In this document: piece after piece, positions 24,016 to 36,449 of the stretch | Numbering within the stretch: position 1 is the stretch's first letter | How the letters are laid out: each line of letters opens with the position of its first letter | Assembly: GCF_002017875.1 (NCBI RefSeq) | Contig: NZ_MUFV01000001.1 | Span: forward strand, 868,001 to 932,000 | Length of the DNA stretch: 64,000 nucleotides | From: Deinococcus sp. LM3 | GTDB lineage: Bacteria; Deinococcota; Deinococci; Deinococcales; Deinococcaceae | Reading direction: 5' to 3' | Translations under genes and position numbers: made by a program | The notes under the pieces: model-generated | What the model saw: only the letters and a program-made list of their open reading frames with translations | Databases searched by the model: none | Told to the model about the DNA's origin: nothing

Positions 24016-24816
24016 ATGAGCCCAGACGATATGAAGCCAGACAACCAGAAGACCGACGGGCAGGCCGTTTCCGTCCGGACTTCCGACCAGGGGGGCGGTG
24101 ACGCGCCCGACCCGGCCGGGGAGGGCAGTACCGGCGCACACATGCCGCCCCTGGAACGCTCGGTGGTGGGCAGCGTGGGCGTCGCCCTGATCGGCGCGGG
24201 GCTGCGCAGCGCCCGTCCACTGCAGAAGATCGTGCTGGGCGGCGTCGGGGCGGGCCTGACCGCGCTGGCCGCCTCGGGCCGCAACCCGCTGGCGACGGCG
24301 CTGAAGATCCGGCAGAACGCGCAGGGCGAGGTGCTCGTGAGTGACGCCGTGACGGTCGGGAAACCCGCCGCCGAGCTGTACGCCCGCTGGCGGGATCTGG
24401 CGCGGCTGCCGGACCTGATGACCCACCTTCAGGCCGTCGAGGTGCTGGACGGGCGCCGTTCTCGCTGGACCGTGAAGGCTCCTGCCGGCACCGTCAGCTG
24501 GGAGGCGGAACTCACGGCGGACGAGCCGGGCCAGCGGCTGGCGTGGCAGTCACTGCCGGGCGCGGCGGTCGAGAATCACGGCGAGGTGCTGTTCCGCCCC
24601 GCGCCGGGTGACCGGGGGACCGAGGTCGTCGTGCGGCTCGCGTACCGACCGCCAGCAGGCACAGCCGGGGCCGTCGTGGCGCGGCTGGCCGGCGAGGAAC
24701 CCGCCCAGCAGTTGCGGGACGACCTGATGCGCTTCAAGCGTGAGCAGGAACTGGGGTTCGCGCCGACCACGCAGGGTCAGAGCAGCGGCCGCGCCGCGAC
24801 GGGCGGTCAGGCATGA
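24016..24816 (+). CDS. SRPBCC (cyclase/dehydrase-type) protein
   Basis: A 266-residue protein. Residues 1-45 are polar and probably disordered; 45-95 form two hydrophobic glycine-rich segments like the DUF2892-type region; about 100-240 is a START-like cavity domain of the polyketide cyclase/dehydrase group (SDAVTVGKPAAELYARWRD, then RWTVKAPAGTVSWEAEL and GEVLFRPAPG). GGAGG precedes the ATG. It overlaps the alcohol dehydrogenase start (ATGA), so both are in one operon. Homologues often flank stress or Zn-dehydrogenase genes. Confidence 0.8.
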   Translation: MSPDDMKPDNQKTDGQAVSVRTSDQGGGDAPDPAGEGSTGAHMPPLERSVVGSVGVALIGAGLRSARPLQKIVLGGVGAGLTALAASGRNPLATALKIRQNAQGEVLVSDAVTVGKPAAELYARWRDLARLPDLMTHLQAVEVLDGRRSRWTVKAPAGTVSWEAELTADEPGQRLAWQSLPGAAVENHGEVLFRPAPGDRGTEVVVRLAYRPPAGTAGAVVARLAGEEPAQQLRDDLMRFKREQELGFAPTTQGQSSGRAATGGQA

Positions 24817-25991
24817 AGGCCATCGTCTGGCAGGGCACGAACCGCGTGGGCGTGGAGACAGTGCCGGACCCTACGCTGCTGCTGCCCACCGACGCCATCG
24901 TGCGCGTGACCTCGACGGCGATCTGTGGGTCGGACCTGCACCTGCTCGACGGCGTGATTCCCAGCATGGAGCGCGGCGACATCCTGGGTCACGAGTTCAT
25001 GGGTGAAGTCGTCGAGGTCGGGCGGGACGTGAAGAAACTGAAGGTCGGGGACCGCGTGGTGGTGCCGTTCAACATCGCCTGCGGGGCCTGCGACCCCTGC
25101 CGCCGGGGGCTGTTCAGCGCCTGCGACAACTCGAACCCCAACCACCGCATGGCCGAGGCGCTGTACGGCGGGGTCAGCGGGGGCGGGCTGTTCGGGTACT
25201 CGCACATGTACGGCGGGTACGCGGGCGGTCAGGCGCAGTACGTGCGGGTGCCGTTCGCGGATGTCGGGCCGCACCGCATCGAGTCGGACCTGCGTGACGA
25301 GCAGGTGCTGTTCCTGACCGACATCTTTCCCACCGGGTATCAGGCGGCCGAGCAGTGCGGCATCGTGCCGGGCCGCGACGTGGTGGCGGTGTTCGGGGCG
25401 GGGCCGGTCGGGCAGTTCGCGGCCCGCAGCGCGCAGATGCTGGGCGCCGCGCACGTGATCGTGATCGACCGGGTGCCCGAGCGGCTGGCGATGGCCGAGG
25501 CGGCCGGGTGCCAGACCATCAATTACGAGCAGGACGACGTGCTGGTGGCGCTGCGCGAGGCGACAGGCGGGCGCGGCCCGGACCACGTGATCGATGCGGT
25601 GGGCATGGAGGCGCACGGGCACGGTCCCGGCGCGGTGGTGGATACCGCCAAGCAGCGGCTGCGGCTGAGTTTCGACCGGATCACGGCGCTGCGCTGGGCG
25701 CTGCTGAGCTGCGCGAAGGGCGGCACGGTCAGTCTGCCCGGCGTGTACGGCGGCCTGATCGACAAGGTCCCGATGGGCGCGGCGTTCGCCAAGGGCCTGA
25801 CCTTCCGCATGGGCCAGACGCACACGCACCGGCACATCGCGCCGCTGCTGTCCCGCATCGAGGCGGGCGAGATCGACCCGAGTTTCGTGATCACCCACCG
25901 CGCCACCCTTGACGAGGCCCCGGACCTGTACAAGACCTTCCGCGACAAGCACGACGGCTGCGTGAAGGTCGTCCTGAACCCCTGGGCCTGA
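24813..25991 (+). CDS. Zinc-dependent alcohol dehydrogenase
   Basis: A 392-residue medium-chain dehydrogenase. Catalytic zinc ligands appear in AICGSDLHLLDG and ILGHEFMG, structural zinc Cys in CGACDPCRRGLFSAC, and the nucleotide fold in VAVFGAGPVGQFAARSA. It resembles glutathione-independent formaldehyde dehydrogenases and related threonine-dehydrogenase-like proteins, including the long loop after the fourth Cys. Translationally coupled to the SRPBCC gene. Its TGA stop is the left target duplication of the mobile element that follows. Confidence 0.88.
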   Translation: MKAIVWQGTNRVGVETVPDPTLLLPTDAIVRVTSTAICGSDLHLLDGVIPSMERGDILGHEFMGEVVEVGRDVKKLKVGDRVVVPFNIACGACDPCRRGLFSACDNSNPNHRMAEALYGGVSGGGLFGYSHMYGGYAGGQAQYVRVPFADVGPHRIESDLRDEQVLFLTDIFPTGYQAAEQCGIVPGRDVVAVFGAGPVGQFAARSAQMLGAAHVIVIDRVPERLAMAEAAGCQTINYEQDDVLVALREATGGRGPDHVIDAVGMEAHGHGPGAVVDTAKQRLRLSFDRITALRWALLSCAKGGTVSLPGVYGGLIDKVPMGAAFAKGLTFRMGQTHTHRHIAPLLSRIEAGEIDPSFVITHRATLDEAPDLYKTFRDKHDGCVKVVLNPWA

Positions 25992-26124
25992 TATGGACTC
26001 CGATTGAATGGGCTGCAAAGAACATTCAATCCGAGCGGAGCGAGTAGGAGAAAAGCGGATTCCGGACGTGGAGCCGGCAATCCGGTGAAGTTCCGGATTG
26101 TTGGCGAAACAAACGGAATCCATA
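25992..26124 (-). mobile_element. MITE-like element, copy 3 (reverse orientation)
   Basis: A 133-bp copy, ends TATGGACTCCG and CGGAATCCATA, flanked by TGA at 25989-25991 and 26125-26127. The left TGA is the stop codon of the alcohol dehydrogenase. Internal hairpins CAATCCGG/CCGGATTG and GATTGAATG/CATTCAATC are intact. A strong terminator follows 20 bases beyond it. Confidence 0.86.
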
Positions 26125-26144
26125 TGACCCGCCGCACGGGGTGG

Positions 26145-26178
26145 AGGCCGCCGGGAGGAAGCACGTTCCCGGCGGCCT
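26145..26178. terminator. Bidirectional intrinsic terminator
   Basis: Perfect 12-bp stem AGGCCGCCGGGA/TCCCGGCGGCCT between the convergent dehydrogenase and coaX genes; pushed away from the dehydrogenase stop by the mobile element. Confidence 0.7.
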
Positions 26179-26205
26179 TCCCTCGTCCTGCTCAGCGGCT
26201 CCTGC

Positions 26206-26982
26206 TCAGCGGCTGGCCCAGAGTTCCACGAGGCCGCGCAGGGTCAGGGTCTCGTCGTAGTGGTCGATCTCGCGGCAGATGCCCTCGATGGTGCGCGAGA
26301 ACCCCCCGGTGGCGATGGCGACTGCCGGGCCCGGCAACTCGGCGCGGATGCGGCGCAGCAGGCCGTCCACCATCTCGGCGTACCCGAACACCAGACCCGA
26401 CTGCAGGGCGTGGGTGGTGTTCTTCCCGATGGCCGTGCCCGGCGCCTGCAACGTGATGCGCGGCAGTTTCGCGGCGCGGCTGAACAGCGCGTCGGCGCTG
26501 ACCTGCGCGCCCGTGGCGAGCACGCCGCCCAGGAAGCGGCGGCCCCGGCCGATCACGTCGAAGTTCGTACTCGTCCCGAAGTCCACGACCACGGCGTACT
26601 CGTGGGTGTTCAGGTACTTCTCGGCGCCGAACAGGTTGCACAGGCGGTCGGCGCCCACGGCGTCCGGCACGTCGAGTTCCACGTGGACGTCCGGCAGGTT
26701 CGTGGCGCTGACCTCGAAGGCCTCCACGGCAAAGTGACGGCGCAGCGCCAGCACGTAATTCTGCCCCAGCGGCGGCGCGACGCTGCTCAGGACGGCGGCG
26801 CGCGGCATGGGCGCGCCGGTCAGGGCCAGCAGGCTGTGCAGGCGCATGGCGAGGTCGTCCGGCAGATGCTCGCGGTTCGTGCGGATCCGCCAGGTGTGCG
26901 TCAGGTCCAGGCGTTCGTCTGCGAGTCCGATGACGGTGCTGGTGTTGCCGATATCCACGGCCAGAAGGGGAAAGGCGGGCAC
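26206..26982 (-). CDS. coaX: Type III pantothenate kinase
   Basis: A 258-residue CoaX of the ASKHA fold: phosphate-binding LLAVDIGNTSTVIGL at the start, GADRLCNLFGA, the second nucleotide motif VVVDFGTSTNFDV and GGVLATGAQVSADALF. It makes 4'-phosphopantothenate, the first step to CoA. The GTG start at 26982 is chosen since TACACT (26990-26995) ends 7 bases before it and the family length fits; longer readings add non-family residues. Confidence 0.93.
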   Translation of the reverse strand: MPAFPLLAVDIGNTSTVIGLADERLDLTHTWRIRTNREHLPDDLAMRLHSLLALTGAPMPRAAVLSSVAPPLGQNYVLALRRHFAVEAFEVSATNLPDVHVELDVPDAVGADRLCNLFGAEKYLNTHEYAVVVDFGTSTNFDVIGRGRRFLGGVLATGAQVSADALFSRAAKLPRITLQAPGTAIGKNTTHALQSGLVFGYAEMVDGLLRRIRAELPGPAVAIATGGFSRTIEGICREIDHYDETLTLRGLVELWASR

Positions 26983-27174
26983 GCCCCGCAGTGTAGAGCA
27001 GCCGACGTGTGGGGCAACCGGGATACCGGACGGTCGGGAACGACGCGGCGTGGTGGTCCACACCACCCTGGCGTTCCTGTGCGGGGAACAGGGAGGCGGC
27101 GCTCATGCGGCGGCGTTACCCTGAAGGTCCACACAACCCGACATCCTTTCCTCTCTCCCGCTGGAGGTTGTTTC

Positions 27175-29094
<1,920 letters not shown>

Positions 29095-29109
29095 CAGGGA
29101 ATAGAGAGT

Positions 29110-29148
29110 GGGGAGGGGTCAGCCGCCCAGGCCACCGACCCACTCCCC
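29110..29148. terminator. Imperfect bidirectional terminator
   Basis: GTGGGGAGGGGTC pairs with GACCCACTCCCC (one bulge) between the convergent acyl-CoA synthetase and secreted-protein genes. Confidence 0.5.
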
Positions 29149-29165
29149 GCTTCCTACAGCCCTCT

Positions 29166-29873
29166 TCAGCTGAACTTGCCGAGGTTCACGGGAATGGAGT
29201 ACGCGCAGTTCGTGTCCGCCTCGGTGCGCAGCAGGAGGCTCACGGTGTCGCTGGCACCCAGCCCAGCCTTCAGGGGCTCGAAGTAGTACACCAGAGTACC
29301 GCTCCAGGTGGCGCCCTCCTGCTTGAAGTCGTTCACGTAGGTGCTTTTCACGGGGGCGACGAGTTTGCCGTCCGCACCTTTCAGGCGCACGAGGTACGCG
29401 GCGCGGGCCTTCTCGCTGGGGAGGCCCTGCACAGTGATGTCGATGCGCAGCTGGCCGTCCGGGAGGCGCTTGGCCGCGAACTCCTCGCCCAGGGCGTCTT
29501 TTACGCTGAGGTTCCTGAAGTTGTCGCGGGCGTCCTGCGCCTGGAAGAACAGCTGATCGGCCTGTCCGCTGACGGTCAGCGCGACGGGGCGACTGCCCTT
29601 CGCGTAGTCCTGCGGGGCGGCCAGCCAGTCGGCGACGCAGGCAGGGCCGCCGTCGAAGGCGGTGACGGCGCCCTCCCCGGCCTCGAACTGGCCGTCCCTG
29701 ACCTTCAGGCTGGTGATCAGGTACGTGGGCACCGGGTCGCGGCGGCCGTACGCGCCGTCGATGACGTTCCGGGCGGTGGTGTCTTCCAGTTTGGGAACCC
29801 AGGCGTGGGCGGGCGCGGCCAGCAGCGCGGCGAGGCTCAGGGTCAGGGTCAGGCGGATGGGGGTGCGGATCAT
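29166..29873 (-). CDS. Secreted protein of unknown function
   Basis: A 235-residue protein with an N-terminal signal peptide (MIRTPIRLTLTLSLAALL, cut near AHA-W). The mature part has two Cys (ACVADW and TNCAYS) that could form a disulfide, and beta-strand-like alternation throughout; no family is recognised. GGAGG lies 6 bases before the ATG at 29873, so the longer reading is not used. It sits beside the ExbBD operon on the same strand, 92 bases after it, but with its own ribosome site. Confidence 0.7.
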   Translation of the reverse strand: MIRTPIRLTLTLSLAALLAAPAHAWVPKLEDTTARNVIDGAYGRRDPVPTYLITSLKVRDGQFEAGEGAVTAFDGGPACVADWLAAPQDYAKGSRPVALTVSGQADQLFFQAQDARDNFRNLSVKDALGEEFAAKRLPDGQLRIDITVQGLPSEKARAAYLVRLKGADGKLVAPVKSTYVNDFKQEGATWSGTLVYYFEPLKAGLGASDTVSLLLRTEADTNCAYSIPVNLGKFS

Positions 29874-29965
29874 GAGGACCTCCGGGAGGGTGTGGAACAG
29901 GGGATGCGTACCGGGCATGAGGGCAGGTGAACGTGACGCGCCTCTGACCGGGTCGGTGGGAACGG

Positions 29966-31846
29966 TCAGGATTTGAGGTACACGACGCGGCAGGCCTGCC
30001 CGGCCGACCGGAACTGCGCGGCGGCGCTGGCCGGGAGCGTCACGTCCGTGAACACCTTCGAGTTGGGCGCGAAGCGGTTGGGTTGAATGCGGCTGGCCTT
30101 CACACGGGTGACGTTCTTGAAGGCCGACAGTTCGGCCTCGCTGGTCACGTAGGTGTGCAGGTTACCTTCCTGCACGAGGCTGCTGCTGACGCCCTTGATG
30201 AGCGCGGCGTCCGGCCACAGCTGCGTGCCGCCCTCGGCGTACACGACGCTGGTCATGTCCCGCTGGAAGTTTCCCAGGCCGCGCACATCCACCGCGACCG
30301 TGCAGTTCAGGGGCCGCGTTTCGCTGGCCGCGCCGCCGCCACGCGCGACCGTTCCGGCTGCCGGGGCGGGCGCGTCGGCCGCGCCGGTTCCGCCGGGACC
30401 GCTGCGGGAAGCTGCGGCGGGGGCCGGGCCGTCCGCGCCGGGCGGGCTGTCGCTGCCCGTGCCGGACGCCCCCCGGCTGCCCTGCGCCGGGGCGGGGGCC
30501 GATCCGCCACCTGCCGGTCCGTCATCTGCTGCGCCGACCGGCGTGCGTGGAGCCGCGCTGGCCGCCGGAGCGCCGTCCCCGGCCGCCGGAGCCGGGTTCG
30601 GTGTCGGGGTGCGCGCCGCCGCACCTTCTGCCGGGGCAGCCCCAGCAGAAGGTGCGGGCGTGACCGCTGGCCGCGCGGCCGGGGTTGCCGGAGCCGCCCC
30701 GTCGGCTGGCGTGGCCGGGCGCGGGGTCGCTCCAGCCGCAGCGGCGGGGCCAGCGGGAGCCGGAGTGACTGCCGGCCGCGCGGACGCCTGCGGCTCACGG
30801 CCGGCCGCGTTGCCCGCGTCGGTGGGACCGCTGGCCTGCGCGCGGCTGGGCGGCACCGGGGCAGGCGCCGCGGCTGGCGAGGCTTCCGGCAGGGCGGCGC
30901 GGGCTGCACTCTCGGCGGGCGTGCCGGTCGGCGCGGGGCGGGACTGCGGGCGGGCCGGGATGGCCGTGACGGTCTGCGGGTCCGGCGAGGCCGTGGGGCG
31001 GCCCGCAGCGGCGCGCGGCGCTGCGTCGGCGGGGGCCGGGCTGGCGGGCGCGGCGTCCTCGCGGCGCGGCAGGGTCGCCAGCGACCCGGCGGGGGCCGGG
31101 GCGTCCTGCGGCCGGGGACGGGCCGGGACCGCCTCGACCGGAGCGGCCGCCTCCGCCCGTGGGGACGCGGCTGGCACCGGGTCGGGGGTCAGCGGAGCGG
31201 TTCTCGCGGGTTCCGGCGCGTCCGGAACGGGCGTGATCTCGGCAGGCGTGACGCGGGCCGGCGCGACGGGAGCCGGTTCGATGGGCGTGGGTGCAGCGGG
31301 CACGGGTTCGACTGGAGCTGGGACCGCCCCGGCTGGTGCTGGAGTGGCTGGGGCTGAAGTGGTGGCAGGAGCCGCGGCCGGTGCCGGTGCGTCCTGGGCC
31401 GGTACGGGTTGGGCCGACCCGGCAGGCGACGCGGCCGGGGCGGCCTCTAGCGGCGCATCCGGCGCGGCTGACGTGGGTTCAGCCGGCGTCGGTTCGGTGG
31501 GGGTCGCCTCCGGCGTCTGGGTTGCTGGCTTCGGGTCTGCTGGCGTTGGGTCTGCCCTCGTCTGGGCTGCGGGAGCCTGCACCTCGGGCAGCGGGGTGGC
31601 TGCCGGGGACGTGCGGGCGGGGGCCGGGGTCGGCGTCAGCGGGGCCAGCGTCACGACTTCCATGGGCGCGCCGGTCAGGTCGGGCGGGGCGGCGGGCGGC
31701 AGCGGTTGCGGGCGCAGCAGCAGCAGGCCGGTCAGCAGGGCCGCGTGGACGGCTACGGCCACCACGCCCGCCCGGACCCGTTCGCGCCGTTCAGGCGAGG
31801 GCAGACCGGGGCCGCCGCTGGGGCCGGGGCGCGGCGCGGTGGTCAC
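29966..31846 (-). CDS. TonB-position protein with long Pro/Ala-rich spacer
   Basis: A 626-residue protein in the TonB slot of an ExbB-ExbD operon, ATGA-coupled to ExbD. A cytoplasmic basic stretch and one membrane helix (VVAVAVHAALLTGLLLL, about residues 29-45) anchor it, about 440 residues of Pro/Ala/Thr/Glu-rich repeat follow, and a compact C-terminal domain of some 120 residues ends it (VAVDVRGLGNFQRDM, then NVTRVKASRIQPNRF and a Cys). That domain lacks the TonB fold motif; it looks closer to the FlgT/LPP20-like lipoprotein domain. The spacer is long enough to cross a very thick envelope such as that of Deinococcus. Energy transduction is inferred from context. Confidence 0.65.
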   Translation of the reverse strand: MTTAPRPGPSGGPGLPSPERRERVRAGVVAVAVHAALLTGLLLLRPQPLPPAAPPDLTGAPMEVVTLAPLTPTPAPARTSPAATPLPEVQAPAAQTRADPTPADPKPATQTPEATPTEPTPAEPTSAAPDAPLEAAPAASPAGSAQPVPAQDAPAPAAAPATTSAPATPAPAGAVPAPVEPVPAAPTPIEPAPVAPARVTPAEITPVPDAPEPARTAPLTPDPVPAASPRAEAAAPVEAVPARPRPQDAPAPAGSLATLPRREDAAPASPAPADAAPRAAAGRPTASPDPQTVTAIPARPQSRPAPTGTPAESAARAALPEASPAAAPAPVPPSRAQASGPTDAGNAAGREPQASARPAVTPAPAGPAAAAGATPRPATPADGAAPATPAARPAVTPAPSAGAAPAEGAAARTPTPNPAPAAGDGAPAASAAPRTPVGAADDGPAGGGSAPAPAQGSRGASGTGSDSPPGADGPAPAAASRSGPGGTGAADAPAPAAGTVARGGGAASETRPLNCTVAVDVRGLGNFQRDMTSVVYAEGGTQLWPDAALIKGVSSSLVQEGNLHTYVTSEAELSAFKNVTRVKASRIQPNRFAPNSKVFTDVTLPASAAAQFRSAGQACRVVYLKS

Positions 31847-32277
31847 GGCGCGCTCTCCCCCGCCGCGCCGTCCGGCTGGGTGCCGAGCGCCAGGCGGGAG
31901 CCGCCGGCCTTCTTGATCTCGTCCATGACGCGCACGACCGTGCCGTAGTTCCCGCGTTCGTCGGCGCGCAGGCCCACCAGCCCGCCCGAGGCCTTCGCCA
32001 AGGGTTCCAGCCGGCCGCGCAGGCGGGTCAGGGTGGTTTCCTGGCCGTTCAGGAACACCTTCCCGGCGCGGGTGACGCTCACGATGGGCAGGTCCGGGGT
32101 TTCCTGCACGGTGCTGCTGGCGCGCGGCAGGTCCAGCGGCAGGGCGTTCTGCCGGGCGCCCAGGTTGCTGGTCAGGAAGAAGAAGATCAGCAGCAGCAGC
32201 ACGATGTCCACCATGGGCGCGAAGTCGAAGGTCACGTCGTCTCCGTCCTCGCGGAAGCGGCGGCGGGCGGCGCTCAC
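31843..32277 (-). CDS. exbD: ExbD/TolR family protein
   Basis: A 144-residue protein with the short cytoplasmic start, a single membrane helix holding the proton-relay Asp (APMVDIVLLLLIFFFLTS) and a periplasmic domain (VGLRADERGNYGTVVRVMDEIKKAG). It forms the motor with the ExbB protein encoded just upstream. The stop overlaps the next start by ATGA. Confidence 0.9.
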   Translation of the reverse strand: MSAARRRFREDGDDVTFDFAPMVDIVLLLLIFFFLTSNLGARQNALPLDLPRASSTVQETPDLPIVSVTRAGKVFLNGQETTLTRLRGRLEPLAKASGGLVGLRADERGNYGTVVRVMDEIKKAGGSRLALGTQPDGAAGESAP

Positions 32278-32314
32278 GCGGCCCTCGCAGTGACGGACCT
32301 CATCGGGCCGGGCC

Positions 32315-33001
32315 TCACCGCGCCGCGCCGAAGTTCAGCGCGACTTCCGGCAGGGGCGCGGCGGCGACGGCGGGGCGGGCGGCGGGCGCGGGGCGGGTCA
32401 GCCAGCCGGGCAGATCCTCGCGCACCTGCTCGGCCTGCAGGGCCAGCCGGTCGGCTTTCAGGCGCAGGGCGTTGCGGCACACGTACGCGATGATCGCCAC
32501 GACCAGCCCGGCCGCCGTATTGACCAGCGCCTCGCTGATCCCGGTGCCCAGTTGCGCGGGCGTGGGGTTGGTCGTCTGACTGAACACCAGGAACGACCGC
32601 ACCATGCCGATCACGGTGCCCAGCAGGCCCAGCAGCGGCCCGACCTGCGCGGCGGTGCCCAGCGCTCCCAGTCCGGCGTACAGGCGGGCGTCCTCGGCCA
32701 GCAGCGCGGACTGCATGGCGGCCTGCGCGGCGTCTGCGCCACGGTCGGCGCGGGCCAGTCCGGCCCGCAGGACCTGCGCGGCCGGGCTGGGGTGCGCGGC
32801 GCGGTCCACCTCGGCCAGCGCGGCGGCCGGGCCGCTCTCGGCGGTGACGGCGCGGGCGCGTTCGATCAGGGTGCGGGCGTCGGCGCCCATGCGGGACAGA
32901 GCCTGGGCGCGCGCGGCACTCAGGTACACGACGTACACGGACAGGGCCAGCAGGACCCACAACAGGGGTCCGGCGGCGCGGAAGAGGTCAATGACGTTCA
33001 T
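32315..33001 (-). CDS. exbB: ExbB/TolQ/MotA family proton channel protein
   Basis: A 228-residue protein with three membrane helices; the conserved part reads GLGALGTAAQVGPLLGLLGTVIGMV followed by ISEALVNTAAGLVVAI in two pieces, the pattern of MotA/TolQ/ExbB proteins with the Thr that faces the pore. First gene of the exbB-exbD-transducer operon, a purine-rich site (GGGGGA) precedes the ATG. It converts proton motive force into movement of the transducer. Confidence 0.9.
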   Translation of the reverse strand: MNVIDLFRAAGPLLWVLLALSVYVVYLSAARAQALSRMGADARTLIERARAVTAESGPAAALAEVDRAAHPSPAAQVLRAGLARADRGADAAQAAMQSALLAEDARLYAGLGALGTAAQVGPLLGLLGTVIGMVRSFLVFSQTTNPTPAQLGTGISEALVNTAAGLVVAIIAYVCRNALRLKADRLALQAEQVREDLPGWLTRPAPAARPAVAAAPLPEVALNFGAAR

Positions 33002-33255
33002 GTCCCCCACGGGTAGCACGCACGCGCGTGGCAAGCGTGAAAGGGGCGTGCGCGGCACTCATGAGGATGGGAGGCGGGGGCGCGGTTCGCGGGCGGCCGT
33101 GAGGGTGTTCTACTTTCACCGATCAGGCACTGGTCGGGTACCGGCCGGGCGGGGGTTCATCCCCTGCCCCCTCATGACACACCACGGGCCACTTTCCCCG
33201 GCGCCGCGCCCCGCCTCTCGCGCACCGCGCCCCCGCAGAATCCGCAGTGAATCAC
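33002..33255. other. Divergent intergenic region between exbB and sufC
   Basis: No gene is seen. The sufC-proximal part carries the promoter listed separately; the exbB-proximal part has TACCCG close to the exbB start but no clear -35. Confidence 0.4.
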
Positions 33256-33310
33256 TCGACTTTGAGGGGCGATGCGGGTAAAATGGACCCGTAAGTAGGA
33301 ATCATTCCTA
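33256..33310 (+). promoter_or_regulatory. suf promoter with Fur-type 7-1-7 palindrome
   Basis: TCGACT (33256-33261), 17 bases, TAAAAT (33279-33284) forms a good promoter. TAGGAAT-C-ATTCCTA (33296-33310) lies just after the expected start of transcription; its 7-1-7 symmetry is that of Fur-family operators, though the base pattern differs from the E. coli Fur box. Iron or redox control of Fe-S assembly would fit. Confidence 0.6.
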
Positions 33311-33341
33311 ACAAAACCCCCTGATTCCCGAAGGAGCCCGC

Positions 33342-34097
<756 letters not shown>

Positions 34098-34164
34098 CGC
34101 CGCTCCCGTTCTCCGTAGCCGTCTACATCCTTTTACTCTTACGCCTTCCCCGACTGGAGTTCAC

Positions 34165-34878
34165 ATGCGCCGACTGACCTTCTTCTTCCTGCCACTGGCC
34201 GCCACTGTTTCCGGTGCTGCGGCTGCCACGACCCCGGTTGTCAACGTCTCCATGCAGAACTGGACCGGGAAGCCCGCCCAGGTCGCCATGGATGTGGACG
34301 GCCTAGAACGCCCGTTCGCCGTGCAGATCAACGCTCAGGGCAAGGCCACCTTCAGCCTGCCTACCCCGAAAAAAGGCGAGGGCGGCGCGTACCTGACGAT
34401 GGGGTACCCCGACGATACCTCCACGCTCGGAAGCTTGACCCAGGAATGCAAGGTCGCCGGGGGCACCTATCAGATCAGCACGCCGAAACTGCTCATCTTC
34501 AAAGGATCACTGGAAGGGTGGGCGAAAATCGGGAAAGGGTACGAATATCTGAGCAGTACGGTCGCCAGCAATCCTCTGCCCAGCGGGGAGCGAGCATTCA
34601 ACACGGGCTTCTTCCTTATCTACACGGAAAAAGCTGCCAGCGTGAAAGGGAAGGCGACATGCAAGGCCGATTTCGACAGCGTTGCACTGAACGTTTCCCT
34701 CAAACCCGGTTGGAATCTGGTTCGCCGTGACGTCTTCAACGCCCCGAAGTTCGGAATGCGTGTGGAATACGCGACCGCGCCGTTCACCACCAGCATTCAA
34801 CTGCCTTACGCAGCCATGCCGCAGTCCCTGGCTGACGCTCAGGATCACTACAAACCCCTGCTGAAAACCTTCAAATAA
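34165..34878 (+). CDS. Secreted protein of unknown function inside the suf operon
   Basis: A 237-residue protein with a signal peptide (MRRLTFFFLPLAATVSG, cut near AAA-TT). The mature chain has two Cys (TQECKVAGG and KATCKADF), several aromatic residues and a beta-rich look; no family is recognised. It sits between sufC and sufB with the same direction and its own GGAG site. Codon use is visibly richer in A/T (many AAA, GAA, AAT codons) than the flanking suf genes, which points to late arrival. A role in Fe-S assembly is unlikely because it is exported. Confidence 0.7.
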   Translation: MRRLTFFFLPLAATVSGAAAATTPVVNVSMQNWTGKPAQVAMDVDGLERPFAVQINAQGKATFSLPTPKKGEGGAYLTMGYPDDTSTLGSLTQECKVAGGTYQISTPKLLIFKGSLEGWAKIGKGYEYLSSTVASNPLPSGERAFNTGFFLIYTEKAASVKGKATCKADFDSVALNVSLKPGWNLVRRDVFNAPKFGMRVEYATAPFTTSIQLPYAAMPQSLADAQDHYKPLLKTFK

Positions 34879-34964
34879 GGCCTTTACGCGCACCAGCATG
34901 AAAAGACCGCACCTCTGATTCATCCTTTCGTGATTGAAGACCGGGCAGTTTCCAAGGAGTCATC

Positions 34965-36371
<1,407 letters not shown>

Positions 36372-36380
36372 TTGCTGTTC

Positions 36381-36418
36381 GCCTGCCTGACTGGCCAGCA
36401 CGCGCCAGTCCGGCAGGC
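36381..36418 (+). terminator. Hairpin after sufB
   Basis: Arms GCCTGCCTGACTGG and CCAGTCCGGCAGGC pair 13 of 14 bases, 10 bases after the sufB stop. No T run; it may be a processing or partial termination site inside the operon. Confidence 0.5.
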
Positions 36419-36449
36419 GGGTGGATTTCATCACCGATGCCGCAGGGCG

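Noticed and set aside
24016..25991. Formaldehyde detoxification operon named with certainty
   Set aside because: The zinc dehydrogenase resembles that group, but substrate cannot be decided from sequence, so only the broad class is given.
29966..31846. Canonical TonB
   Set aside because: The C-terminal residues lack the TonB YP motif and fold pattern; only the operon position suggests TonB.
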